From the NCBI RefSeq assembly GCF_010686765.1, contig NZ_JAAGWF010000008.1, positions 124,001 to 188,000 of the forward strand: 64,000 nucleotides of DNA, written 5' to 3'. The notes below the pieces were generated by a model, which saw only the letters and a program-made list of their open reading frames with translations, searched no databases and was not told the DNA's origin. Every line of letters starts with the position of its first letter. Position 1 is the stretch's first letter. The stretch comes from Geodermatophilus sabuli (GTDB lineage: Bacteria; Actinomycetota; Actinomycetes; Mycobacteriales; Geodermatophilaceae). The position numbers were made by a program, and so were the translations under genes. Of the stretch, positions 40,908-50,573 are shown piece after piece.

Positions 40908-41780
40908 TCAGGAGGCGAGGGCTGCCGCGATGCGGGCGATCAGCCGGCCCGGATCGCGCAGGTCGGCGGCGGTGACGAACACGACCCGCCAGCCGGCCGC
41001 CTGCAGTCGGTTGAGCCGTTCCCGGTCGCGGGCGAACTGACCGGGTTCGGCGTGCCAGAGCCCGTCGTACTCCACCGCCACCCGCCGGTCGGGCCACGCG
41101 AAGTCCACCCGGGCGACGAACCCCTCGGGGTCGGACACCCGGAACTGCGCGACGGGCTGCGGCAGGCCGCTGCGCCCGATGATCAGCCGCACACGGGTCT
41201 CCTGCGGTGACTCCGCCAGCCCGTCGGCACGTCCGACGACCTCGCGGGCCCGCGCCGACCCGGGCCCGCGCCATCGAGCGGCCAGCTCCCTGACCGGGTC
41301 GAGGCCGACGACGCCGGTGCGGACGAGCCGGTCGACGGCCACCACCCCCGCGTCCCCGGGGAGCGCAGCCGCCACCCGGACCGCGGTGGCCGCGGGCGTG
41401 GTCACCGGGACACCGTCCCGCCGGACGACCTGGCCCGGGGGCAGGGCCGCCCGCCGGACCACGACTCCGAGGACGCCGGCCTGGTGGCTGCCGGGGCTCG
41501 CGGTCACCTCGACCGGCTCGTCCGGGCCGGCCAGGTCCACACCCCACAGGACGGCGGCACTGCACCCGGTCACCACGGCTGCCGGGTACAGCAGGGTGGC
41601 GGCGCGGGCGCGCAGCTCGTGGGTCACGGGGACGGCCCGGTGGACGTACACGTCGTGGAACAGCCGCCGCCACGCCGTCCCCTCGAGCTGCCGCCGGCTC
41701 AGCGCTCCGGACCGCACGGCGCGAGAGCCGCGGAAGGGGACGGCGGACAGGTGCTCGGGGATGCGGGCGGGGCGGGCCAC
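40908..41780 (-). CDS. DUF559 (Vsr-like endonuclease fold) protein with AbiEi-like N-terminal region
   Basis: About 290 residues. The C-terminal 95 residues are a DUF559 domain: RVDFAWPDRRVAVEYDGLWHAEPGQFARDRERLNRLQAAGWRVVFVTAADL, where VDFAWPDRRVAVEYDG holds the D...ExD metal-binding pattern of PD-(D/E)xK nucleases. The N-terminal region (HLSAVPFRGSRAVRSGALSRRQLEGTAWRRLFHDVYVHR) resembles the AbiEi-type winged-helix of type IV toxin-antitoxin antitoxins, common in actinobacterial DUF559 proteins. Flanked on both sides by near-identical palindromes. DNA-binding nuclease function inferred; start GTG 41780 or 41786. Confidence 0.82.
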   Translation of the reverse strand: MARPARIPEHLSAVPFRGSRAVRSGALSRRQLEGTAWRRLFHDVYVHRAVPVTHELRARAATLLYPAAVVTGCSAAVLWGVDLAGPDEPVEVTASPGSHQAGVLGVVVRRAALPPGQVVRRDGVPVTTPAATAVRVAAALPGDAGVVAVDRLVRTGVVGLDPVRELAARWRGPGSARAREVVGRADGLAESPQETRVRLIIGRSGLPQPVAQFRVSDPEGFVARVDFAWPDRRVAVEYDGLWHAEPGQFARDRERLNRLQAAGWRVVFVTAADLRDPGRLIARIAAALAS

Positions 41781-41832
41781 CGGCACACGCTGACCCAGGA
41801 CCGCTCGGGCCCGCTCGCGTCGTCCACAGCCC

Positions 41833-41898
41833 GGGCCGACTGCGCCACGAACCACCTCACCGGCGTCCCGATGAGGTGGTTCGTGGCGCGATCGGCCC
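41833..41898. repeat. palindromic element P2 (REP/MITE-like), between DUF559 gene and corA
   Basis: Nearly perfect 26-27-bp inverted arms (41833-41859 and 41872-41898, two mismatches), loop about 12 nt, right-arm core GGTGGTTCGTGGCGCGAT identical to P1. It lies 52 bp upstream of the DUF559 start and 15 bp downstream of the corA stop. Confidence 0.85.
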
Positions 41899-41913
41899 AG
41901 GACGGAGGGCCGG

Positions 41914-43023
41914 TCAGAGCCAGCCGTTGCGCTTGAAGCCGCGGTAGAGGAGCACGCAGGAGCCGAGGATCACCAACAGCACCAGGAAGTAGCCGTAGCG
42001 CCACTGGAGCTCGGGCATGAACTCGAAGTTCATCCCGTAGATCCCGGCGATCGCGGTCGGGACGGCGATGATGCCGGCCCACGCCGAGATCTTGCGCATG
42101 TCCTCGTTGTCGGCCTGGGAGGTGCGGGCCAGGGACGCCTGCAGGATCGAGGTGAGCAGCTCGTCGAGCCCGGCGACCTGGTCGCGGACGCGGATGGCGT
42201 GGTCCTCGACGTCCCGGAAGTACGAGCGCATCGCCTCCGGGACGACGTCGATCTGCCGCTCGGCCAGCTTCTGCAGCGGGACCTCCAGCGGGGAGACCGC
42301 CCGGCGCAGCGACATCAGCTCCCGCTTGAGCTGGTACAGCCGGCCGATGTCGTCGGTTCGGCGGTCGCTGAAGACCGACGCCTCCAGCTCGTCGACGTCC
42401 TCCTCGACGGCTCCGGCGACGTCGACGAAGGAGTCCACGACCAGGTCGGCGACGGCGTAGAGCACCGACGCCGGCCCCTGGCACATCAGGTCCGGCTGCT
42501 GCTCCAGGCTGCGGCGCAGGTCGCCCAGCCCGCCGTGCTCGCCGTGCCGCACGGTGATCGCGTAGTGCGGGCCGAGGAAGACCATGACCTCGCCGGTGTC
42601 GACGACCTCGCTGGTCGCGGTCAGCCGGTCGTGCTCGACGTAGGTGGCGGTCGTGAACACCATGAACAGGCCGTCGTCGTAGCGCTCCAGCTTGGGTCGC
42701 TGGTGGGCGTAGACGGCGTCCTCCACGGCCAGCGGGTGCAACCCGTACTGCTCGGCGATCGTGCCGAGCTCCTCCTCCGTGGGCGCGTAGAGACCCAGCC
42801 ACACGAAGCCACCCTGGGCGACGGCCTCCGCCAGCGCGTCCCGGGGATCGGCCGCCTCCCGCCGGTGGCCGTCGACGTAGATGCCGCAGTCGACCACCGG
42901 CCCCACGCCGTCCGGGCGGGACGGCGTGGTCCGCGGCGGGCCCGCCGGCCGAGGGCGCAGCGGCGCGGGCCGATCGGCCGACGACCCGCCCGTCGCCGCG
43001 CGCGGGATCTCCGTGTCGGTCAT
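41914..43023 (-). CDS. corA: CorA-family magnesium/cobalt transporter
   Basis: A 369-residue pentameric divalent-cation channel. A cytoplasmic N-terminal funnel domain (GFVWLGLYAPTEEELGTIAEQYGLHPLAVEDAVYAHQRPKLERYDDGLFMVF) is followed by long helices and two C-terminal transmembrane segments. The selectivity signature GMN is in IYGMNFEFMPELQWRYGY. A Pro/Arg-rich N-terminal leader of about 30 residues is atypical. ATG 43023 has GGGAGGGG upstream and a TACGCT -10-like element at 43055-43060. Mg2+ is the likely substrate. Confidence 0.95.
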   Translation of the reverse strand: MTDTEIPRAATGGSSADRPAPLRPRPAGPPRTTPSRPDGVGPVVDCGIYVDGHRREAADPRDALAEAVAQGGFVWLGLYAPTEEELGTIAEQYGLHPLAVEDAVYAHQRPKLERYDDGLFMVFTTATYVEHDRLTATSEVVDTGEVMVFLGPHYAITVRHGEHGGLGDLRRSLEQQPDLMCQGPASVLYAVADLVVDSFVDVAGAVEEDVDELEASVFSDRRTDDIGRLYQLKRELMSLRRAVSPLEVPLQKLAERQIDVVPEAMRSYFRDVEDHAIRVRDQVAGLDELLTSILQASLARTSQADNEDMRKISAWAGIIAVPTAIAGIYGMNFEFMPELQWRYGYFLVLLVILGSCVLLYRGFKRNGWL

Positions 43024-43142
43024 CCGCTGTCCCCTCCCGTGGTTCCGACCTGCCAGCGTAGGCATGCGGCGCGCCCGGACCCGTGCGACGCTGCCCGGGT
43101 CGATCAGCGCCGGCGACCGGCCGGCCCGCCGGGAGGGGCGCC

Positions 43143-44645
43143 GTGGCCACCAACACGCGTCGGGTCAAGTCCGTCGAGGACTCCATCCGTGACACCGACG
43201 AGCCCGAACACCGGCTCAAGAAGAACCTGTCGGGTCTGGACCTCACCGTCTTCGGTGTCGGGGTCATCATCGGCACCGGCATCTTCGTGCTCACGGGGCT
43301 GGTCGCCCGCGACCAGGCCGGCCCGGCCGTCGCGATCTCCTTCGTGATCGCCGGTGTGGTGTGCGGGCTGGCCGCGCTCTGCTACGCCGAGTTCGCCTCC
43401 ACGGTCCCGGTCGCGGGGTCCGCGTACACGTTCTCCTACGCCACGTTCGGCGAGTTCGTCGCCTGGATCATCGGCTGGGACCTCGTGCTCGAGCTGGCGC
43501 TGGGCGCGGCGACCGTGTCGGTCGGCTGGTCCGGCTACCTCAACCAGCTGCTCGACGACATCGGCCTGGCGCTGCCGACGTCGATCGCCGGGGAGGAGGC
43601 GGTGTTCAACATCCCGGCCATCCTGATCGCGCTGGCGATGACCGGCGTGCTCATCCTGGGCATCAAGCTGTCCTCCCGGGTCACCGCCGTGATCGTGGCG
43701 ATCAAGCTGGCCGTCGTCGCACTCGTGATCATCGTCGGGCTCTTCTACCTGAACGCCGACAACTACTCGCCGTTCGTCCCGCCGGCCGAGCCGCCCGCCG
43801 AGGGCGAGGGCGGGCTGCACACCCCGCTGATCCAGCTGCTCGGGTTCGCGCAGAGCAACTTCGGCTGGAGCGGCGTGCTGGCCGGAGCCGCGATCGTCTT
43901 CTTCGCCTTCATCGGGTTCGACATCGTGGCCACGGCCGCGGAGGAGACCCGGAACCCGAGGCGGGACCTGCCGCGCGGCATCATCGGCTCGCTGGTGATC
44001 TGCACGGGGCTCTACGTCGCGGTGTCGCTGGTGGTGGTCGGCATGCAGAACTACACCGAGCTGAGCGCCACCGCGCCGCTGGCCGGTGCCTTCTCCAGCG
44101 TCGGCCTCACGTTCTTCTCGAGCGTCATCTCGCTCGGTGCGCTGGCCGGGCTGACCTCGGTCGTGATGATCCTGATGCTGGGGCAGTCCCGGGTGCTGTT
44201 CGCGATGAGCCGCGACCACCTGCTGCCCCCGACCCTGGCGAAGGTGCACCCCCGCTACGGGACGCCGTACCGGATCACCCTCGCGACCGGCGTGGTCGTG
44301 GCGATCCTGGCCGGCGTGGTGCCCCTCTCCGCCCTTGCCGAGCTGGTCAACATCGGGACGCTGTTCGCCTTCCTGCTCGTGTCCATCGGCGTGTGGCGGC
44401 TGCGCCGCACCCGGCCGGACCTGGAGCGCTCCTTCCGCGTGCCGCTGGTCCCCGCCCTGCCGATCGTGTCCGCCCTGGCCTGCCTCTGGCTGATGCTCAA
44501 CCTCCCGGCCGACACCTGGCTGCGCTTCCTGGTCTGGATGGCCCTCGGGATCGCCGTCTACTTCGGCTACGGACGGCGTCACAGCCGCATGGCGACGGGG
44601 GAACGGCGCCCGGCGGGGGAGGAGAAGGACGTCTCGCGCGCCTGA
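43143..44645 (+). CDS. APC-superfamily amino acid permease (CAT/YfnA-like)
   Basis: About 500 residues and 12 transmembrane segments. The N-terminal [45 protein letters not shown] contains the GxGIGTGIF substrate-binding turn. [46 protein letters not shown] and [28 protein letters not shown] are strong CAT-family motifs. Cationic or neutral amino acids are likely substrates. GTG 43143 has GGGAGGGG upstream. Divergent from corA. Confidence 0.93.
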   Translation: MATNTRRVKSVEDSIRDTDEPEHRLKKNLSGLDLTVFGVGVIIGTGIFVLTGLVARDQAGPAVAISFVIAGVVCGLAALCYAEFASTVPVAGSAYTFSYATFGEFVAWIIGWDLVLELALGAATVSVGWSGYLNQLLDDIGLALPTSIAGEEAVFNIPAILIALAMTGVLILGIKLSSRVTAVIVAIKLAVVALVIIVGLFYLNADNYSPFVPPAEPPAEGEGGLHTPLIQLLGFAQSNFGWSGVLAGAAIVFFAFIGFDIVATAAEETRNPRRDLPRGIIGSLVICTGLYVAVSLVVVGMQNYTELSATAPLAGAFSSVGLTFFSSVISLGALAGLTSVVMILMLGQSRVLFAMSRDHLLPPTLAKVHPRYGTPYRITLATGVVVAILAGVVPLSALAELVNIGTLFAFLLVSIGVWRLRRTRPDLERSFRVPLVPALPIVSALACLWLMLNLPADTWLRFLVWMALGIAVYFGYGRRHSRMATGERRPAGEEKDVSRA

Positions 44646-44746
44646 TCCCCCGCAGGGGTGAGGAGCCCTCCCGCGGCCGTACAGCGCCCCGCCGCCCACG
44701 CCGACCCGACCGGTGACACCCGTCCCCGGCCCGGGAGAGCAGCAGC

Positions 44747-45406
44747 GTGGCGAGCACCGTCCTCGAGGTCCCACCGACCCGTGCGGCCTCGGTCGTCGCC
44801 CGGGGGCGCCCGACGGCTCCGGCGGTCGCCCGGCGCCGCCCGCCGGCTCCGGTGCTGGGCGCCGCCGCGGTCTCCGGAGTCCAGTCCGTCGCGCTGGTCG
44901 CCGGCGCCCTCACCGGGCTGGACCACCTGCTGCTGTCCCCGCTGCGTCCTGCCGGTGCCGTGGTCGCGGCGGTGCTGCTGCTGCTCGCCGGCTGGGTCGT
45001 GCTGTGCGCCGGCGGGGGTGCCCTCCTCGTCGACGGTTCCGGCCGGCGGATGCTCGCCGGGGTCGCCTGCGCGGAGCTGGTCGGTGTCGGCGCGCTGCTC
45101 GTGGTCAGCGCGACGACGCAGATCGGCGCGCCGGCGACGTCCCTGCCGCTCCCGGCGCTCGCGCTGCTGGCGCTGGGCGTCCCGGCCGGGAAGCTGCTGC
45201 TGGCCGGCGCACCGTCGGCGACTGCCTGGCTGGCCGAGGCGCGCCGCGGCCCGGTCCGACGGCCCGAGCCGGCACCGGTCTCCCCGGCGGTGCGGGTCGC
45301 CACCCTGGTGGTCATCGGTCTCGCGCTGACCACCGTCGCGCTGACCACCCCGGTTCCCGGCACGGCGCCCGACCGCCCGGCGACGGCGGGCACCACCGCG
45401 CCCTGA
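44747..45406 (+). CDS. hypothetical multi-pass membrane protein
   Basis: About 219 residues with four to five hydrophobic segments (SVALVAGALTGLDHLLLSPL, AVVAAVLLLLAGWVVLCAGGG, LVGVGALLVVSATTQIG, LPALALLALGVPAGKLLLA, VATLVVIGLALTTVAL) and Ala/Pro-rich ends. No family recognised. Start GTG 44747 (MASTVLEVPPTRA). Between the APC permease gene and metG on the same strand; metG has its own leaderless-type promoter. Confidence 0.65.
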   Translation: MASTVLEVPPTRAASVVARGRPTAPAVARRRPPAPVLGAAAVSGVQSVALVAGALTGLDHLLLSPLRPAGAVVAAVLLLLAGWVVLCAGGGALLVDGSGRRMLAGVACAELVGVGALLVVSATTQIGAPATSLPLPALALLALGVPAGKLLLAGAPSATAWLAEARRGPVRRPEPAPVSPAVRVATLVVIGLALTTVALTTPVPGTAPDRPATAGTTAP

Positions 45407-45437
45407 CCGGCCTCCGGGCCCGGTGGACGACGCTCAC

Positions 45438-45443
45438 TAGTCT
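45438..45443 (+). promoter_or_regulatory. -10-like TAGTCT, probable leaderless promoter of metG
   Basis: TAGTCT ends 6 nt before the metG GTG (45450), with no ribosome-binding site between. Confidence 0.45.
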
Positions 45444-45449
45444 CGGACC

Positions 45450-47246
45450 GTGACAGATCGGCACATCCTGACCGCGGTGGCGTGGCCCTACGCCAACGGC
45501 CCCCGGCACATCGGCCACGTCTCGGGCTTCGGCGTCCCGTCGGACGTCTTCAGCCGCTACCACCGGATGGCCGGTGACCGGGTGCTCATGGTGAGCGGCA
45601 CCGACGAGCACGGCACCCCGATCACGGTCGCCGCCGACGCCGAGGGCATCACCCCGCGGGAGATCGCCGACCGGAACAACCGGATCATCGTCGGTGACCT
45701 GCAGTCGCTCGGTCTCAGCTACGACCTGTTCACCCGGACGACGACGGTCAACCACGCCCGGATCAGCCAGGAGATCTTCCTGGGCCTGCTGAGGAACGGC
45801 TACGTCTTCCCCAAGACGACGCTGGGTGCGATCAGCCCGTCGACCGGGCGCACCCTGCCCGACCGGTACATCGAGGGCACCTGCCCGATCTGCGGTTACG
45901 ACGGCGCCCGGGGCGACCAGTGCGACAACTGCGGCAACCAGCTGGACCCGATCGACCTGATCAACCCGGTGAGCCGGATCAACGGCGAGACACCGAAGTT
46001 CGTCGAGGAGGAGCACTACTTCCTCGACCTGCCGGCCTTCACCCGTGCGCTCGGCGACTGGCTGGGCACCCGGAAGAGCTGGCGCCCCAACGTCCTCAAC
46101 TTCAGCGTCAACCTGCTCGACGACCTCAAGCCGCGCAGCTACACCCGCGACATCGACTGGGGCGTCCCCGTCCCGCTGGAGGGCTGGCGCGACCGCCCCG
46201 ACAAGCGCATCTACGTGTGGTTCGACGCCGTCGTGGGCTACCTGTCGGCGTCCATCGAGTGGGCCCGCCGCTCGGGTGACCCCGAGGCGTGGCGGCAGTG
46301 GTGGCAGGCGCCCGACGCCGACGCCTACTACTTCATGGGCAAGGACAACATCGTCTTCCACTCCGAGATCTGGCCCGCCCAGCTGCTCGGGTACAACGGC
46401 GAGGGCGACAAGGGCGGGACCCCCGGCGACCTGGGGCGGCTGAACCTGCCCACGGAGGTGGTCTCCAGCGAGTTCCTGACCATGGAGGGGCGCAAGTTCT
46501 CCTCCTCGCGCCAGGTGGTCATCTACGTCCGCGACTTCCTCGCCCGCTACGACGCCGACGCGTTGCGCTACTTCATCGCCGCCGCGGGTCCGGAGTCCCA
46601 GGACACCGACTTCACCTGGGCCGAGTTCCGCCGCCGGAACAACGACGAGCTGGTCGCCGGGTGGGGCAACCTGGTCAACCGCAGCGTGTCGATGGCCGCG
46701 AAGAACGTCGGCGCCGTCCCGACGCCGGGTGAGCTGACCGACGCCGACCGCGCGCTGCTGGCGACCACGTCGGGCGCGTTCTCCGCCGTCGGCGACCTGC
46801 TGGCCCGCAACCGGCAGAAGGCCGCCGCCACCGAGGCGATGCGGGTGGTCGGCGAGGCCAACAAGTACCTGTCCGAACAGGCACCGTGGAAGCTCAAGGA
46901 GGACCCGGCCCGTCGCGACACCGTCCTGCACACCGCGCTGCAGGCGGTCAGCGACTGCAACGGCCTGCTCACCCCGTTCCTCCCGCACTCGGCGCAGAAG
47001 GTGCACGAGCTGCTCGGCGGCACCGGCGTCTGGTCGCCGGCCCCGCGGATCGACGAGGTGACCGACCTCGACGACGGCTCCCCGTACCCGGTCATCACCG
47101 GCGACTACGACGAGGGGACGGCGATCTGGGCGTCCCGCCCCTTGCCGCCCGGCACACCGCTGTCACCCCCCACCCCCGTCTTCAAGAAGCTGGACGAGTC
47201 GATCGTGGAGGAGGAGCTCGCCCGCCTGGAGGAGGGCGGGGCGTGA
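45450..47246 (+). CDS. metG: methionyl-tRNA synthetase
   Basis: Charges tRNA-Met. 598 residues. [23 protein letters not shown] holds the HIGH motif (RHIGHV); the zinc knuckle is [32 protein letters not shown] is the conserved Trp region; the KMSKS loop is present as GRKFSSS; an anticodon-binding helical domain with KLKEDP follows. No C-terminal tRNA-binding extension is obvious. The KFSSS form is common in actinobacterial MetRS. The next gene, tatD, starts inside its stop (GTGA). Confidence 0.97.
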   Translation: MTDRHILTAVAWPYANGPRHIGHVSGFGVPSDVFSRYHRMAGDRVLMVSGTDEHGTPITVAADAEGITPREIADRNNRIIVGDLQSLGLSYDLFTRTTTVNHARISQEIFLGLLRNGYVFPKTTLGAISPSTGRTLPDRYIEGTCPICGYDGARGDQCDNCGNQLDPIDLINPVSRINGETPKFVEEEHYFLDLPAFTRALGDWLGTRKSWRPNVLNFSVNLLDDLKPRSYTRDIDWGVPVPLEGWRDRPDKRIYVWFDAVVGYLSASIEWARRSGDPEAWRQWWQAPDADAYYFMGKDNIVFHSEIWPAQLLGYNGEGDKGGTPGDLGRLNLPTEVVSSEFLTMEGRKFSSSRQVVIYVRDFLARYDADALRYFIAAAGPESQDTDFTWAEFRRRNNDELVAGWGNLVNRSVSMAAKNVGAVPTPGELTDADRALLATTSGAFSAVGDLLARNRQKAAATEAMRVVGEANKYLSEQAPWKLKEDPARRDTVLHTALQAVSDCNGLLTPFLPHSAQKVHELLGGTGVWSPAPRIDEVTDLDDGSPYPVITGDYDEGTAIWASRPLPPGTPLSPPTPVFKKLDESIVEEELARLEEGGA

Positions 47247-48106
47247 GCCGGTCGGCGAGCGCCCGCGCCAACCGGCGGGGCGAGCCACCACCCTCCCCGG
47301 AGCCGCTGCCGTCCCCGGCGGTCGACAGCCACACGCACCTCGACATCGCCCTCGACAGCGATCGGCGACCCGACGACGCCGCGGTGGACGCCGAGATCGC
47401 GGCCGCGGTCGCGGTCGGTGTGCCGCGGCTGGTGCAGGTGGGCGTCGACGTGCCCTCGTCGCGGTGGTCCGCGGAGCTGGCCGCCCGGCACCCGAACGTC
47501 CTGGCCGCCGTCGCCGTCCACCCCAACGAGGCCGGCGCCGGTGCGGCCGACGACGCCGCCCTGGCCGAGATCGACCGGCTCGCCGCCCTGCCGCGGGTGC
47601 GGGCGGTGGGGGAGACCGGGCTCGACCGGTTCCGCACCGGACCCGACGGCTGGGCCGCGCAGGAGGCCTCGTTCCGGGCGCACGTCCAGATCGCCAAGGA
47701 GCGCGGCGTCGCGCTGGTCATCCACGACCGGGACGCGCACGAGGAGATCCTCCGCGTGCTGGACGACGAAGGCGCCCCCGAGCACACCGTCCTCCACTGC
47801 TTCTCCGGCGACGCCACCTTCGCCCGGGCCTGCGTCGAGCGGGGCCACGTGCTCTCCTTCGCCGGCACCCTGACGTTCGGGAACGCCGGCTACCTGCGGG
47901 AGGCCGCGGCGCTCGCGCCCGTCGACCAGCTGCTGGTGGAGACCGACTCGCCGTTCCTCACGCCGATGCCCTTCAGGGGCCGCCCCAACGCCTCACGGCT
48001 GGTGCCGCTGACCGTGCGGACGCTGGCCGAGGTCACCGGCGTGGACCTGCCCGAGCTGTGCGCCGCCCTGACCGCGACCGCGGAGCGGGTGTTCGGTCCC
48101 TGGTAG
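47243..48106 (+). CDS. tatD: TatD-family metal-dependent deoxyribonuclease
   Basis: A 287-residue amidohydrolase-fold 3'-exonuclease. Metal ligands: [13 protein letters not shown] (HxH), [10 protein letters not shown] (catalytic Glu), [14 protein letters not shown] (His), VLHCFSGD (His), [11 protein letters not shown] (Asp). [12 protein letters not shown]-like end ([15 protein letters not shown]) is typical. About 25 non-conserved residues precede the first metal motif. Coupled to metG by GTGA overlap, the conserved actinobacterial order metG-tatD-rpfB-rsmA-ispE. Confidence 0.95.
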   Translation: MSRSASARANRRGEPPPSPEPLPSPAVDSHTHLDIALDSDRRPDDAAVDAEIAAAVAVGVPRLVQVGVDVPSSRWSAELAARHPNVLAAVAVHPNEAGAGAADDAALAEIDRLAALPRVRAVGETGLDRFRTGPDGWAAQEASFRAHVQIAKERGVALVIHDRDAHEEILRVLDDEGAPEHTVLHCFSGDATFARACVERGHVLSFAGTLTFGNAGYLREAAALAPVDQLLVETDSPFLTPMPFRGRPNASRLVPLTVRTLAEVTGVDLPELCAALTATAERVFGPW

Positions 48107-48110
48107 GAGG

Positions 48111-48168
48111 AGGACCCCGCTGCCCCCCACGCCTCGCCGGCGCTCGCCGCGGGACCCTGCAGGGGGCC
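48111..48168. repeat. dispersed intergenic hairpin, copy B
   Basis: Left arm aGGACCCCGCTGCC (from 48111) and right arm GGACCCTGCAGGGGGCC (48152-48168) around a GCGAGC/GCTCGC-type loop, starting 5 nt after the tatD stop. Same family as copies A, C and D. Probable terminator. Confidence 0.55.
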
Positions 48169-48231
48169 GGCCCGTTACCGACGCGTGACCACCCGGCCCC
48201 GCCCGGGCCGGTTCCGGTGGACACTGTGGGC

Positions 48232-49071
48232 GTGGGCCGCCTCATCGCCGTCGTGCTGTTCATCGCCGTGCTGGTCCCCGCTGTGCTGCTCGCCCGTGCC
48301 TGGGCACTGGCGGCCGGTCGCCGGGCCGTGGCCTCGGCCGCGGTCGGCTTCGCCACCCCCACCCCCGAGGGCGCGGCCACCGTGCGGCGTCAGGCGCTGC
48401 ACGGCCGGCGCGTCCGCCGGCTGGGGCTGCTCCTGGGCGTCGTCGGCATCGTGGCCAGCATCGTGCTGTTCGGCGAGGCGTCGGTCTTCCTGTGGGCGCC
48501 CGCGCTCGTGATCGGCCTGCTGCTCGGTGTGGTGCTGGCCGAGGCGACCCGGCCGCGCCCCCGCTGGCGGACGGGGACCCCGGCCCGGCGGCCCCGGCGC
48601 AGCGAGCAGATCTCACCGGTGCTGCTGTGGGCGACGCGCGGGGTCGTCCTCGCCGAGCTCGTCGCGGCCGTCTGGATGTGGCAGCGCGACGAGCTGCCCG
48701 ACTCCGTCGGCTGGGTGGCCCTCGCCATCCCCCTGCTGACCTGGGTCCTGGCCGAGGTCGCCCTGCTGCGGGCCCTGACCCGGCCACTGCCGGCCGAGGG
48801 GGCCGACGTCCCGGTCGACGAGGCGCTGCGGACCTGGGGCGCCCACCTCGTCGCCGCGGCGACCAGCGTGCTGGCGCTGCTGCCGCTGGGTGCCCTGCTG
48901 CTCGCCGCCGGCATCGATCTCGGGGACCGGGTGACCGACGGCTTCGACCTGCTGCCGGTGGCGCTCGTCGCCGGCGGGTTCGCCAGCCTCGCCGCGGGCC
49001 TCGCGGTCGCGGTCTTCCTGGTCACCTGGCTGCGGCCGGTGCAGGTCGACGAGCGGGCGCTCACCCGCTGA
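48232..49071 (+). CDS. hypothetical multi-pass membrane protein between tatD and rpfB
   Basis: About 279 residues with about six hydrophobic segments: LIAVVLFIAVLVPAVLLARAWAL, RLGLLLGVVGIVASIVLFGEASVFLWAPALVIGLLLGVVLA, ISPVLLWATRGVVLAELVAAVWMW, LAIPLLTWVLAEVALL, VAAATSVLALLPLGALLLAAGIDLG, LVAGGFASLAAGLAVAVFLVTWL. No named family recognised. Start is uncertain: GTG 48217, 48226 or 48232. It interrupts the otherwise conserved tatD-rpfB order. Confidence 0.65.
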   Translation: MGRLIAVVLFIAVLVPAVLLARAWALAAGRRAVASAAVGFATPTPEGAATVRRQALHGRRVRRLGLLLGVVGIVASIVLFGEASVFLWAPALVIGLLLGVVLAEATRPRPRWRTGTPARRPRRSEQISPVLLWATRGVVLAELVAAVWMWQRDELPDSVGWVALAIPLLTWVLAEVALLRALTRPLPAEGADVPVDEALRTWGAHLVAAATSVLALLPLGALLLAAGIDLGDRVTDGFDLLPVALVAGGFASLAAGLAVAVFLVTWLRPVQVDERALTR

Positions 49072-49430
49072 GGCCGCCGGCCGTGCCCGTCTGAGGGCCC
49101 GGCCACACTGTGGCCTTGGTCACCTCATCGACCTCACGCTGCGCACGCGTCCCAGCGTCCCCACCCGGCACGTCCGTCACGGAGCGTATCGGCGTGGCCG
49201 CATGTCGACACGTCGTCTCTCTGTTTCACTCGCTCCGCACCGTTGCTCGATGCACTCCGTTCGTTATCGTGTCGTGACCAGCCGGGGTGGGGACCGACCC
49301 GGGCGGACTCGACCGGGAGCACGCGCTCCCGGTCGACTGCCGTCCGAGCCGGGATGCGCTCGGGGCCCGCCTGCCGGCGTGCTCCCGCGCGCACTCCTCT
49401 GCCCGGGTTCCGTGACCCCGTGGAAGTGCC
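49072..49430 (+). promoter_or_regulatory. rpfB leader/promoter region with hairpin
   Basis: 359 bases without a gene. Locally AT-richer DNA (49200-49275) offers a promoter TTGCTC (49243-49248), 16 nt, TATCGT (49265-49270). Then an 11-bp perfect hairpin CGACCGGGAGC / GCTCCCGGTCG (49310-49320 and 49325-49335, 4-nt loop), about 95 nt before the rpfB GTG. The leader would be about 150 nt. Similar to other regulated rpf leaders but no known riboswitch motif is identified. Confidence 0.4.
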
Positions 49431-50561
49431 GTGTCCCGATCGCTGAAGCTCGCCCTGTTCGCCCTCGTCCTCCTGGGACTGGTCGGCGGCTCCGTCGCCT
49501 ACCACGTCGCCCAGAAGTCCCTGACGCTGACCATCGACGGGCAGGCGCAGGAGGTCACCACCTACGCCGGCACCGTCGGTGAGGTGCTGGCGGAGGAGGG
49601 GCTGGAGACCCAGGCGCACGACGTCGTCCTCCCCGACACCGACGCCTCGGTGGCCGACGGCGACACCGTCGTCGTCAACCGGGCCCGGCCCCTGCAGCTG
49701 ACCGTCGACGGCGTGCAGAGCGAGGTCTACGTGACCGCCCTGTCGGTCGACGAGGCCCTCGAGCAGCTCGGTTACCGCGCCGAGGACCTGGTCGTCTCCG
49801 CCAGCCGCAGCGACCGGTTGCCCCTGGACGGCATGCAGCTGTCGATCAACACCCCCAAGGACGTCACGCTGGTCGTCGACGGGCAGCAGCGCGTGGTCAC
49901 CACGACCGCCGCGACCGCCCAGGACCTCCTGGCCGAGCAGGGCATCACGCTCAGCGAGACCGACCGCACCAGCCTCCTGCCGGGTCAGGCGCTCCTGGAC
50001 CGCATGCAGCTGCAGGTCTTCCGCGTGCAGGTCGGCGAGGTCGTCGAGACCGCCGCCATCGCGCACGGCACGGTCGAGACCGACGACCCGGCCGCGTTCA
50101 CCGGCCAGGAGACCGTCACCCAGCCCGGTGTGGACGGCGAGCAGGCCACCACCTTCCGGGTCACCGTCGTCGACGGCGTGGAGACCGCCCGCGAGCAGCT
50201 GGGCACCACCGTCACCCGTGCGCCGGTCGACGAGCTGGTCAGCGTCGGCACCAAGGCGCGCCCGGCCCCGGCGCCGGCCCCCGCAGCGAGCGGCGGTGGC
50301 GGTGGGAGCAGCACCGCAGCCCCCACCAGCAACGACGGGCTGAACTGGGCGGCCGTCGCGAAGTGCGAGTCCGGCGGCAACCCGCGTGCGGTGAACCCGG
50401 CCGGTTACTACGGTCTCTACCAGTTCTCCCTGCCCACCTGGCGGTCGGTCGGCGGCTCCGGCAACCCGATCGACGCCTCTCCCGAGGAGCAGCTCATGCG
50501 GGCGCAGATGCTGTACGCGCGGTCTGGTCCCGGGCAGTGGGGCTGCCGTGCGCACTTCTGA
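49431..50561 (+). CDS. rpfB: resuscitation-promoting factor RpfB-type muralytic transglycosylase
   Basis: Secreted peptidoglycan hydrolase that wakes dormant cells. 376 residues: N-terminal signal/anchor LKLALFALVLLGLVGGSVAYHV; three DUF348 repeats (LTLTIDGQAQEVTTYAGTVGEVLAEEG, QLTVDGVQSEVYVTALSVDEALEQLG, VTLVVDGQQRVVTTTAATAQDLLAEQG); a G5 domain (about 205-270); Gly/Ser/Ala linker; Rpf domain NWAAVAKCESGGNPRAVNPAGYYGLYQFSLPTWRSVGG...RSGPGQWGCRAHF with the catalytic Glu of CESGG. This is the full RpfB architecture. Followed by rsmA and ispE as in other actinobacteria. Confidence 0.96.
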   Translation: MSRSLKLALFALVLLGLVGGSVAYHVAQKSLTLTIDGQAQEVTTYAGTVGEVLAEEGLETQAHDVVLPDTDASVADGDTVVVNRARPLQLTVDGVQSEVYVTALSVDEALEQLGYRAEDLVVSASRSDRLPLDGMQLSINTPKDVTLVVDGQQRVVTTTAATAQDLLAEQGITLSETDRTSLLPGQALLDRMQLQVFRVQVGEVVETAAIAHGTVETDDPAAFTGQETVTQPGVDGEQATTFRVTVVDGVETAREQLGTTVTRAPVDELVSVGTKARPAPAPAPAASGGGGGSSTAAPTSNDGLNWAAVAKCESGGNPRAVNPAGYYGLYQFSLPTWRSVGGSGNPIDASPEEQLMRAQMLYARSGPGQWGCRAHF

Positions 50562-50573
50562 CCCGAGCGCTCC

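Noticed and set aside
49072-49430. c-di-AMP (ydaO-type) riboswitch before rpfB
   Set aside because: Some actinobacterial rpf genes have one, but the conserved motifs were not found here; only a simple hairpin is visible.
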